Both the position numbers and the translations under genes were made by a program. Under the pieces are notes generated by a model. That model searched no databases and was not told the DNA's origin. It saw only the letters and a program-made list of their open reading frames with translations. Below, piece after piece: positions 10,642-17,210 of a stretch of 64,000 nucleotides of DNA. The number at the start of each line of letters is the position of its first letter. Position 1 is the first letter of the stretch. This DNA comes from a virus. The stretch lies in IMG/VR virus record IMGVR_UViG_3300027709_000056, positions 1 to 64,000 of that record. One strand, 5' to 3'.

Positions 10642-12120
10642 TTATCCTAAACTTAATACAATTTCTAATGCTATATTTTCAGCATCTGTTGTTGATACAG
10701 AACCAGATGTTCCTGCAACTGATTCCCAACTTGTACCATTATAAATCTCTAACCTACCATCTGTAGTGTTCCAACGTGTCATTCCTAATGGAGGACTTGG
10801 ATGCCTTTGTATCGAAGTTCCTACAGGAAGTACTACTCCGTCAGTTCCTACAATTTCTACATAACCAGTGCCTGTACTAGTAAATCTAGTAGCCGCACCG
10901 CTTACTGTGTTATTTATTTCACTTCCACTGATCTTAATATTGTCAATATTAACTCCACCTGTACCGTTTGGTAGCAAGTTTAAATCTGTGTTTAAAGTAG
11001 TTGTACTAATAGTATTACCATCAATTTGAATGTCATCTATTTTAAGTTTTGATACATTAAATTCAGTTGCTGTAATACTTGCAATTTCACTGCCTGCTGA
11101 ATAAAATCTAATAGTATCATCATTAGCACCTGGTGTTAATTCTGCTGTAATATACGTATCAGCATCTAAATCAAATACACCTGTTAATACAATCCAGTTA
11201 CCGTCATATCCTTCAAACCTACCTGTAGTTGTGTTATAACGTATCATACCTACTGCTGGTACAGAAGGTCTTTGAGCTGTTGTTCCAGAAGGAATTCTAA
11301 CACTTCCTGTAGAGTTAATATCAACAATTCCACTACCTGGAGTCATTGTAATATCACTAGATGCTGTTTGTATTTGATTACTTTTTATAATAAAATCATC
11401 AATAATAATAGCACCCGAACCATTAGTACGTAATTCTAGGTTTGCGTTTGAAACTGTATTTTCAACAACTCCAGCGTCGATTTTAATATCATCAATATAT
11501 GCACTAGCAGTATGTAAATTATTCCAACGTTTTCCAGCAGTTCCTAAATTGTATTTTGCTGTTTCTGCCGGTTTAATATCACTAGTAATTCCAGCTACAA
11601 TATTAATAGTATCAGTAGCTTCATCACCTAGTTGTACATTTCCACCTACAGTAATATCACCATCTGCTGTAACATTTCCTGTAACGTCTAAATTACCAGT
11701 AATATTAGTATTTGCTTGAATATCAACTTCACCTGTTCCGTTAGGTATAATGTCAATATTTGCATTTGATACAGTCGTAGAAATTACGTTAGTATCAAAT
11801 CTTAAATCATCTATTTCGAAAGTTTTTAATGCAACAACTTTGTCTGTGCCGACAGTTGTGAGGTTTAATACGTTACCAACAGTATGAATTGTATTACCAG
11901 AAATTCTTACATCTCCGATAAATGCTGTTCCTGTTGTAACTAAATCAGTTGATCTTGTAGTTCCGTTGACGTCTAGTACGTATTGAGGAGTTGCGGTTTT
12001 GATACCGATTCTGCTGTTATTAACATCCAGATAAAGTAAATCCGTCTCAAAAGCTAAATCCACACCGTTCCTGATGAGGTTTGCCTTCAGTAGCGGACCT
12101 GATATACGACCTACAGCCAC
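10642..12120 (-). CDS. Fibre-like structural protein, 492 aa, NISG repeat type
   Basis: Starts MAVGRISGPLLKANLIRNGVD. The body is a series of degenerate beta repeats with motifs DDIKIDAGVVENTVSNANLEL and NGTGEVDI, typical of trimeric phage fibre shafts. Twice it carries a module GT.AQRPS.P..GMIRYNTTTGRFEGYDGNW (near 290 and 440), also found in the 480- and 167-aa neighbours. It is a clear paralogue of the 480-aa product at 12263-13705 (same ARISGPLL N-terminus, same repeat order). A ~118-base leader with a strong hairpin precedes it. Fibre or whisker role is inferred. Confidence 0.85.
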   Translation of the reverse strand: MAVGRISGPLLKANLIRNGVDLAFETDLLYLDVNNSRIGIKTATPQYVLDVNGTTRSTDLVTTGTAFIGDVRISGNTIHTVGNVLNLTTVGTDKVVALKTFEIDDLRFDTNVISTTVSNANIDIIPNGTGEVDIQANTNITGNLDVTGNVTADGDITVGGNVQLGDEATDTINIVAGITSDIKPAETAKYNLGTAGKRWNNLHTASAYIDDIKIDAGVVENTVSNANLELRTNGSGAIIIDDFIIKSNQIQTASSDITMTPGSGIVDINSTGSVRIPSGTTAQRPSVPAVGMIRYNTTTGRFEGYDGNWIVLTGVFDLDADTYITAELTPGANDDTIRFYSAGSEIASITATEFNVSKLKIDDIQIDGNTISTTTLNTDLNLLPNGTGGVNIDNIKISGSEINNTVSGAATRFTSTGTGYVEIVGTDGVVLPVGTSIQRHPSPPLGMTRWNTTDGRLEIYNGTSWESVAGTSGSVSTTDAENIALEIVLSLG

Positions 12121-12190
12121 TTTGCTCTCCTAATACGGGGATCCTGTCCCTCTAACCTAGATATCATTGCCGGTTAACCACAGTATGTCC

Positions 12191-12236
12191 CATAGTACAT
12201 AAAAGGTTTCTCTCCTTTTATTGGTCTTGTACTATG
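12191..12236 (-). promoter_or_regulatory. 5'-terminal mRNA hairpin in late leader
   Basis: Perfect 8-bp outer stem (12191-12198 with 12229-12236, CATAGTAC/GTACTATG) stacked on a perfect 8-bp inner stem (12199-12206 with 12214-12221, ATAAAAGG/CCTTTTAT), 7-base loop and one 7-base bulge. The late promoter at 12244-12251 would start RNA about 2 bases before the stem, placing it at the extreme 5' end of the message. Such 5' stems commonly protect phage mRNAs from decay; that function is inference. Confidence 0.7.
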
Positions 12237-12243
12237 ACAATAG

Positions 12244-12251
12244 TATTTATC
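12244..12251 (-). promoter_or_regulatory. T4-type late promoter (GATAAATA)
   Basis: Minus-strand GATAAATACTATTG box between the 480-aa and 492-aa fibre genes; drives 10642-12120 and downstream genes. Confidence 0.75.
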
Positions 12252-12262
12252 GTTTTTGGAAA

Positions 12263-13705
12263 TTATGCGAGTGCAATGGTGTATATATTAACTAGTTCTT
12301 CCATGTACTGTTCAGTAATACCACCGCCAATACCTGCGATGTTGGCCCAGTCAGAACCGTCGAAAGTTTCCATATAAGCCAAGCCAGTGTTATAACGTGT
12401 TTGTCCTATAATACCTGCTGGACGTTGTGCAGTTGATCCTGCAGGAATAACAATTCCATAGTGTGTATCAAAATGAACGTATCCAGTATTACCTGTTTTA
12501 GAAATTTGAAATGCTGATTGTATTGAGTTGTGAATAGTATTTGTATCAAACTCAAAGTTAGCTATATTAACAGTTCCAGTTGCAGTTAAATTAAAATCAG
12601 CATTTGTTGTTGCAGAAGAAATAGTATTTCCATCTATCTCTACAGTATTTTGTGATATCAGTTTATTAGTTACGAGTGAATCACTAGATAGTGTTGTATT
12701 TGTAGCACCACCAGTAACAAAGCTAAAATCATTACCAGCATTTGCTAGTACATAAGTTTGTCTATTTTCACTCCATATACCTCTTAATGGCGTATATGCA
12801 GTTGAAAATAATTCAAAGAAATTAGTAGTTGTATTGTACCTAACATCGCGATTTAAGTTGGTTCTTTGTGCTTCTGTACCATCTGGTACTTTTAGTGCCC
12901 TTGTAGAATTTAATGAAATACTTTCACCACCTGGTGTAATTTGTAAATCACCAACAGATATAATATTATGTCCATTAAGTGTTATGTCATCTATAATAAT
13001 GCTTCCAGTACCGTTAGCTCTAATTATTAAGTTATTATTAAGTGTTGAAGTTGTTATGTAATCATTGTCTATTTCAATGTCACCTATAACTGCTTTAGCT
13101 GTGTTTATATTATTCCATACATTAGTTGTACTTCCTAAACTATGCAATCCTGCTGTAGTATTTGGAACTAAATCTTGTGTAAAATCAAGGAAGTCAAAAT
13201 CAATAGTATCTGTTGGTTCGTCACCTAAATTAATTGTACCGCCAACAGATATGTTTCCTGGAATAGTTATATTTCCAGTTGCATCAACGTTACCTTGAAT
13301 TTTTGTAGTAGGAAAATTAACAATACCTGTTCCGTTAGGATCTAGTACAATATTAGAATTATTTTTACTTCCAATATAATTATCATTAAATGTTAAGTTG
13401 TCAGTACCTAATTCGTCTGCGTGAATAATTCCGTCTTGGGAATCTAAAATAATATCACCAGTAATAGACGTAATACCTGTTGTGTCAATTTTTATATTTC
13501 CACTAGTAAGTCTATCAGCATAGTAATCGTTAGCACGATGTTGTCCTACAAGGTTTAATTCTGCATTAGGGGAAGCTGTTCTAATACCAATTTTACCTGT
13601 TAAATGACCTACATATAATAGATCATTATCGAAGGCTAAATTAGCTTGAGTTCTTTTTAGATTTGCCGCTAGTAGCGGACCTGAGATTCTTGCAACTTGT
13701 GCCAT
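12263..13705 (-). CDS. Fibre-like structural protein, 480 aa, paralogue of 10642-12120
   Basis: Starts MAQVARISGPLLAANLKRTQAN, matching the 492-aa protein start MAVGRISGPLLKANLIRNGVD. Repeats of the type GDIEIDNDYITTSTLNNNL and NGTGSIIIDD, GIV..PTTKIQGNVDATGNI indicate a beta-structured fibre shaft. Modules G..AQRPAGIIGQTRYNTGLAYMETFDGSDW and G.EAQRTNLNRDVRYNTT correspond to those in its paralogues. It has its own late promoter and a 19-base leader. The pair probably arose by tandem duplication followed by divergence; function as fibre or fibre adaptor is inferred. Confidence 0.85.
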   Translation of the reverse strand: MAQVARISGPLLAANLKRTQANLAFDNDLLYVGHLTGKIGIRTASPNAELNLVGQHRANDYYADRLTSGNIKIDTTGITSITGDIILDSQDGIIHADELGTDNLTFNDNYIGSKNNSNIVLDPNGTGIVNFPTTKIQGNVDATGNITIPGNISVGGTINLGDEPTDTIDFDFLDFTQDLVPNTTAGLHSLGSTTNVWNNINTAKAVIGDIEIDNDYITTSTLNNNLIIRANGTGSIIIDDITLNGHNIISVGDLQITPGGESISLNSTRALKVPDGTEAQRTNLNRDVRYNTTTNFFELFSTAYTPLRGIWSENRQTYVLANAGNDFSFVTGGATNTTLSSDSLVTNKLISQNTVEIDGNTISSATTNADFNLTATGTVNIANFEFDTNTIHNSIQSAFQISKTGNTGYVHFDTHYGIVIPAGSTAQRPAGIIGQTRYNTGLAYMETFDGSDWANIAGIGGGITEQYMEELVNIYTIALA

Positions 13706-13723
13706 ATAACTTCCCTCTACTTG

Positions 13724-13731
13724 TATTTATC
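13724..13731 (-). promoter_or_regulatory. T4-type late promoter (GATAAATA)
   Basis: Minus-strand CGATAAATACAAGTAGAGG: late box 19 bases upstream of the ATG at 13705, followed by a GAGGGAAG ribosome site. Confidence 0.8.
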
Positions 13732-13739
13732 GGAAGTTA

Positions 13740-13943
13740 TTAAGTCCAGGGTCTGCCTGTTACAAGTCCACCTGAGTTTGCATTGTTGGTAAGTGTATTA
13801 TCTGCTTTATATACAGTAGGTAATTGAGACAAGTTAAGAGTATCACGTCTTCCGCTTGCCGCTCGGTTTGTTTTTGCTAAGGCTAATTTAGCCTCTTGTC
13901 TAAGTTTTTTATTTGCTAGTGTTGAAATACCATTTGCGGCCAT
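13740..13943 (-). CDS. Small conserved protein, 67 aa
   Basis: MAANGISTLANKKLRQEAKLAL start, basic N-terminal helix (KKLRQEAKLALAKTNRAA) then a proline/asparagine-rich tail ending TGRPWT. No membrane segment. It follows the 167-aa gene by 9 bases and is preceded by AGGAGAAG. I recognise this type of small protein from fibre clusters of marine T4-like phages, but its function is unknown. The product could be a small virion or assembly protein. Confidence 0.7.
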   Translation of the reverse strand: MAANGISTLANKKLRQEAKLALAKTNRAASGRRDTLNLSQLPTVYKADNTLTNNANSGGLVTGRPWT

Positions 13944-13952
13944 TAACTTCTC

Positions 13953-14456
13953 CTACTTGTCAAAGTTATGTATAACTGTTACTGGTTTACCAGTTGGAAC
14001 TGGTGTACCAAATACTACGTACCAACCTGCGGCGTATGTTGGTGGGTTTTGTTCTAGTACATAGTTTGTAGTTGCTAGTTGAAATACGTTTTCAATAAGA
14101 ACTATAATATTTTGTGCCGCGGCTGGACTTGGATTATAAGTATCGCCGTTAACTAATGGGCCAAATTTTGTTTCAACATCATCGCCGTTTCCTAATGCTT
14201 GTTGAACAATACTTGCTGGTTCAAACCGTCTAACAGGTGCCCATGAACCATCTTGAAAAGATTCAAAAACATTTGAATCAATATTATAACGAAAATGTCC
14301 GTTTGCCGCAGTTGTTAATCTTTGTGCGTCTGTACCTTTTGGTACCATCATCATGTCTGTGCTATCTAATACAATTTGTCCGTTAATATCTCTACGGATA
14401 TCTTTATTGCCGTAAATACCACGATTAAGTGTGGACTGTTGTCTAAGATAACGCAT
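13953..14456 (-). CDS. Fibre-cluster structural protein, 167 aa
   Basis: Begins MRYLRQQSTLNRGIYGNKDI. Residues ~38-75 (PKGTDAQRLTTAANGHFRYN, then FESFQDGSW) are the same AQR...RYN...F..GSW module seen in the 480- and 492-aa fibre proteins. The C-terminal half (from NGDDVETKFGPL) resembles the short beta domain that phage fibres use as an interaction unit. Its start overlaps the stop of the 110-aa gene by one base, suggesting coupled translation. Likely a short fibre or tip-associated protein; not identified further. Confidence 0.75.
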   Translation of the reverse strand: MRYLRQQSTLNRGIYGNKDIRRDINGQIVLDSTDMMMVPKGTDAQRLTTAANGHFRYNIDSNVFESFQDGSWAPVRRFEPASIVQQALGNGDDVETKFGPLVNGDTYNPSPAAAQNIIVLIENVFQLATTNYVLEQNPPTYAAGWYVVFGTPVPTGKPVTVIHNFDK

Positions 14457-14788
14457 TACACATCCAAGTAACTAAGAGTTAGAGCTAAATTGTGTGGAGA
14501 ATTAGAAACTGCTACAACTTTATCTCCAGCTTCTAAAATAATCTTTTCAGAATCAAATGTAAATGTTTCGCCGCCTGGAACTGGTAGTTCCATCACTACC
14601 TTGTTTTTATCAGCTTTTGCTTCTGTATCTTTTATAAAGTGTAGATCAAATGATGAATCATTTGTTCCAGCACTATTATATCCTGCTATATTAGTCACCA
14701 TAATAGTTGTAACAGCATATGATTTTCCTGCTGGAACTTCTACAATTACTGCGTCAGTTCCTGATAAAAGTGATTGTGCTAGTGCCAT
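14456..14788 (-). CDS. Small beta-rich virion protein, 110 aa (paralogue of 10307-10636)
   Basis: MALAQSLLSGTDAVIVEVPAG start. Similar length and strand pattern to the 109-aa protein at 10307-10636, with a shared central segment ending in ...GDKVVAVSNSPHNLALTLSYL versus GDNILYVQADQDDAVDVIFSF. Both genes lie immediately next to fibre genes. A capping or attachment function is possible but unproven. Confidence 0.75.
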   Translation of the reverse strand: MALAQSLLSGTDAVIVEVPAGKSYAVTTIMVTNIAGYNSAGTNDSSFDLHFIKDTEAKADKNKVVMELPVPGGETFTFDSEKIILEAGDKVVAVSNSPHNLALTLSYLDV

Positions 14789-14800
14789 TTTTTCCTATCC

Positions 14801-15757
14801 TTAAAAGATCATACTTAAAAGTAATGATCTGTTTTTGCTTAAAATTTCGTCTCTAACGTTATTACTATTTACATAAAATAGTCCAGTTTTGCCTGCTCCC
14901 GGATCCTTAACATATAGCTTTAAACCTTCTGTTGGTGCCGCTGGATCTACTGTAGCATCATCTGGACTTGGTGTTGCTTTAATATGTAATTGGTCATCAA
15001 TAACAACTGATCCTGTTCCTGGTGCTGATAATGTTAAATCAGCTGAACTAATTGTTGTTTCAATTGTACTATTATAAATTCTTAAATCGTGAAATTCTGT
15101 TCTGTTATTATAAAATGTAGAAGTTATAGTTCCGTTAATATCTACTTCTGCTCTTTCTACATCTACTGTATCGATAACTCTAACTACAGTATTATTATCT
15201 AGTATTCTACTAACTTCTAAGTTAGCTGTTTTATCGTCAACTACCTCAACAACTTTTTTAAGGTTAGGTATATGATCATCGTCTACAACTTGAGTTTCAT
15301 AATTGTTAGTACCACTAACATCAATTACACCTGTACCAGAATTAATTAAATTTAGGTCACCGCCGCCTGTACTAATAGCTCTTACTTCTAATCCAATGTT
15401 ATTTCCGCTTTCATCTTTTAAAACAAAAGCACCTGTCTTTGTTGTTTGAGAAACTGGATCATTCCAAGAAATATTTTCATTAAAAAGAAATTGTACATCT
15501 GCTAAACTACCGCGTTCAATTCTAATTCCTGCTTCGCTGTTTTTTGTAACACCTGCTCCTGTTTCATCTGAGTTAAGAACAATAATATTATCTTTAATGT
15601 TTAAATCAGTTGAACTAACATTTGTTGTCGTACCCGTAATAACAAGATCACCTGTAACTCTAACTTGACCTATATTATTGCCTGTGTCAAGAGTTATAAC
15701 TCCGTCGTCGACTACTTTAATTGTGTAATTTCCGCTTGTATTAATGTGTTTTGACAT
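14801..15757 (-). CDS. Fibre-like structural protein, 318 aa
   Basis: Starts MSKHINTSGNYTIKVVDDGV. Segment TGDLVITGTTTNVSSTDLNI followed by KDNIIVLNSDETGAGVT is a widespread phage-fibre motif and is echoed near the right edge of the window (VGGTSLFVETTNLRVQDKNI). Repeats such as STIETTISSADLTLSAPGTG and SVVIDDQLHIK match the shaft repeats of the 480/492-aa proteins. Ends just upstream of the 110-aa gene with a 12-base gap. Virion fibre component by similarity of architecture. Confidence 0.8.
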   Translation of the reverse strand: MSKHINTSGNYTIKVVDDGVITLDTGNNIGQVRVTGDLVITGTTTNVSSTDLNIKDNIIVLNSDETGAGVTKNSEAGIRIERGSLADVQFLFNENISWNDPVSQTTKTGAFVLKDESGNNIGLEVRAISTGGGDLNLINSGTGVIDVSGTNNYETQVVDDDHIPNLKKVVEVVDDKTANLEVSRILDNNTVVRVIDTVDVERAEVDINGTITSTFYNNRTEFHDLRIYNSTIETTISSADLTLSAPGTGSVVIDDQLHIKATPSPDDATVDPAAPTEGLKLYVKDPGAGKTGLFYVNSNNVRDEILSKNRSLLLSMIF

Positions 15758-15762
15758 AGTTG

Positions 15763-16146
15763 TTATTGCCCATCTACTGTTACGGTGTTTGTGATTCCGT
15801 CATCTTCACCACCTGCATCACTGCCGCCGATTATCATTTTTCCTCTTGTAGTACCTTCATATTGACAGTTGTTATTAAAAATTTTAGTAACTTGTACAAC
15901 TGTCGAATCATCTAGGACACCATCAATTGACATCTCTCCAGCAACTAATGTTCCAGCCGCTTTATTTACTAATAATAAAATCTCTGTATATGTACCATCT
16001 GACACTCTAAATTTATTTCCAGAACGTTGCGATACAATCCAAGCCTTATTAGAAGCTTCTGATCCTTTGTCGGTAAAAAAATGGCGTGTTACCTGGAGTT
16101 TTCCGTTTCCTTCTCCAAAATGTCTACTGTTAACTGGTCTTCCCAT
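15763..16146 (-). CDS. Small structural protein, 127 aa, MGRP family (paralogue of 16246-16716)
   Basis: Starts MGRPVNSRHFGEGNGKLQVT; the paralogue starts MGRPINKRYFADLVAGPTAG. Both share ...I..Q.GS..F.V.DG, then AGEMSI, then VTKI in the same order. Short beta-rich proteins of this family sit near gp23 in marine T4-like phages. A head-decoration or other abundant virion role is an attractive inference because both follow strong terminator-late promoter units, but nothing in the sequence proves it. Confidence 0.75.
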   Translation of the reverse strand: MGRPVNSRHFGEGNGKLQVTRHFFTDKGSEASNKAWIVSQRSGNKFRVSDGTYTEILLLVNKAAGTLVAGEMSIDGVLDDSTVVQVTKIFNNNCQYEGTTRGKMIIGGSDAGGEDDGITNTVTVDGQ

Positions 16147-16168
16147 TTTTTACTCCTGCTTATGTTAG

Positions 16169-16176
16169 TATTTATC
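16169..16176 (-). promoter_or_regulatory. T4-type late promoter (GATAAATA)
   Basis: Minus-strand CTGATAAATACTAAC, 23 bases upstream of the ATG at 16146, followed by AGGAG. It abuts the U-tract of the terminator at 16187-16210, so one unit ends where the next begins. Confidence 0.8.
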
Positions 16177-16186
16177 AGAAAAGAGA

Positions 16187-16210
16187 AAGCCCGAACCGAG
16201 GTCCGGGCTT
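16187..16210 (-). terminator. Intrinsic terminator after 16246-16716
   Basis: 7-bp stem AAGCCCG/CGGGCTT with a 10-base loop; on the minus strand the hairpin is followed by TTTCTCTTTTC. Lies 36 bases after the stop of the 156-aa gene. Confidence 0.85.
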
Positions 16211-16245
16211 CCATTACTAGTTAATTCAATCCTAAAAACTAGTTA

Positions 16246-16716
16246 TTATGCATCATCTGTAAAGTCGTCGTCATCAGTGCCTGCGGCAGTATCGTCGTCG
16301 CCTGCTTCTTCCATACGTCCGATGCCAGCCGCTGGTGTTCCTGCGCCTGTTAATACCCATTCTACAGCATCACCATCAAGGGCGTTAGATCCAGAAGCAC
16401 TTGGTGCCGCTAGTACTACCTTACGTCCTGTAATTTTTGATACTCCATAAGTTTCTGCATCGCTACCTTTTACAGAAATTGTCATTTCACCAGCTGATAA
16501 AGCCGCTGGTAAGATGCCAGTTTTTAATGTACACGTAACTTCAACATCAGGAGTACCAGTTTCAGCAACGATGAATCTTTTAGATCCTTTTTGCCTAACA
16601 ATGTGTCCTTCTTTTACTGCCGTTCCGTTATGAAAATTTACTTTAATTTCACTATCACCTGCTGTTGGTCCAGCAACTAAATCTGCGAAATACCTTTTGT
16701 TTATTGGTCTTCCCAT
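16246..16716 (-). CDS. Structural protein, 156 aa, MGRP family with acidic tail
   Basis: Starts MGRPINKRYFADLV, preceded by AAAAGGAGAAAAC. Residues 1-130 form the MGRP-family fold shared with the 127-aa paralogue; the last ~25 residues are strongly acidic (EEAGDDDTAAGTDDDDFTDD). The gene is a single-cistron unit with its own late promoter ~80 bases upstream and its own terminator, an arrangement usual for an abundant product. Its position beside gp23 suggests a capsid-associated (decoration) protein; inference only. Confidence 0.8.
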   Translation of the reverse strand: MGRPINKRYFADLVAGPTAGDSEIKVNFHNGTAVKEGHIVRQKGSKRFIVAETGTPDVEVTCTLKTGILPAALSAGEMTISVKGSDAETYGVSKITGRKVVLAAPSASGSNALDGDAVEWVLTGAGTPAAGIGRMEEAGDDDTAAGTDDDDFTDDA

Positions 16717-16795
16717 TTGTTTTCTCCTTTTAAACGTTCTAAGTCTACGGGGTTATGTCCCCATAAAACGCAAAATCGCGTCCTTATTACTCGTA

Positions 16796-16803
16796 TATTT
16801 ATC
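16796..16803 (-). promoter_or_regulatory. T4-type late promoter (GATAAATA)
   Basis: Minus-strand TTGATAAATATACGAG directly after the U-tract of the terminator at 16811-16844; serves the 156-aa MGRP gene with a leader of about 75 bases that contains a small GGGG/CCCC hairpin (around 16749-16762). Confidence 0.8.
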
Positions 16804-16810
16804 AAGAGAA

Positions 16811-16844
16811 AGCCCAGAACAGCGTTTAATAGCCATTCTGGGCT
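16811..16844 (-). terminator. Intrinsic terminator of the ncRNA unit
   Basis: 9-bp stem AGCCCAGAA/TTCTGGGCT with a 16-base loop, followed on the minus strand by TTCTCTTG. No protein gene lies between this terminator and the gp23 terminator upstream, so it appears to end a non-coding transcript. Confidence 0.8.
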
Positions 16845-17077
16845 CGACTCATTAAATTTATAGTGGAAAAGGTAGGACTTGGTTACACCTACAATCCCGC
16901 CTCACAGATACCTATCTATTGTTGCGGAAAACCTGCACCCGACTGGTAAGTCGATTTGGATAAGCGCCTTTCAGCTACCCACCCTGGGTACCACCCCTGT
17001 ACAGTCAAGTTCGCCCCTCTGGTAAGAAGCTCTTCCTTGCACAATTCCTACTTAAACAGAGCTACCGTCTAAGTATT
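16811..17077 (-). ncRNA. Candidate structured phage ncRNA between gp23 and the MGRP gene
   Basis: About 265 bases with no plausible gene, clearly richer in G and C than its surroundings. It is bounded by a host-like promoter (17084-17111) and an intrinsic terminator (16811-16844). A long-range stem joins 17042-17053 to 16872-16881 (GTAGGAATTG with CAAGTCCTAC, one mismatch). Inside are hairpins TCGACT-TACC-AGTCGG, ATAGAT-AGGT-ATCTGT and AGGAA-GAGC-TTCTT. Each extends by a G-U pair only if read on the minus strand (C-A mismatches on plus), supporting that strand. It lacks the GTTCRA T-arm of tRNA or tmRNA and the conserved motifs of RNase P RNA. Family not recognised. Confidence 0.65.
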
Positions 17078-17083
17078 ATATGT

Positions 17084-17111
17084 ATAATAACATCTTATAT
17101 GATAAAGTCAA
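17084..17111 (-). promoter_or_regulatory. Host-like (sigma70-type) promoter for the ncRNA
   Basis: Minus strand: TTGACT (17106-17111), 16-base spacer, TATTAT (17084-17089); a second TATAAT lies at 17075-17080. The -35 with its flank, TTGACTTTAT, is identical to that of the gp55 promoter at 35852-35880. Not a late-type box, so this RNA is probably made before or independently of late transcription. Confidence 0.65.
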
Positions 17112-17161
17112 GTCTTTTTTTTAATTTTCTGTGGATAAATTTATCCAAAATAGAAAAGAAA

Positions 17162-17179
17162 GGGCGACCTAAGCCGCCC
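17162..17179 (-). terminator. Intrinsic terminator after gp23
   Basis: Minus strand GGGCGG-CTTAGG-TCGCCC hairpin followed by TTTCTTTTCTATTTT. It lies 32 bases past the gp23 stop and separates the capsid gene from the ncRNA promoter. Confidence 0.85.
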
Positions 17180-17210
17180 CTTCCTAATCGCTTTGTAAAA
17201 TCTCTTAAAA

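Noticed and set aside
16753-16836. 27-codon frame MAIKRCSGLSLDKYT... starting in the terminator loop
   Set aside because: It begins inside a terminator stem-loop, crosses the late promoter and has no clear Shine-Dalgarno site. Kept only as a shared sequence element.
16811-17077. tmRNA, tRNA or RNase P RNA identity for the first RNA region
   Set aside because: No GTTCRA T-arm, no acceptor stem, no RNase P P4 motifs; a tag-like frame is not supported.
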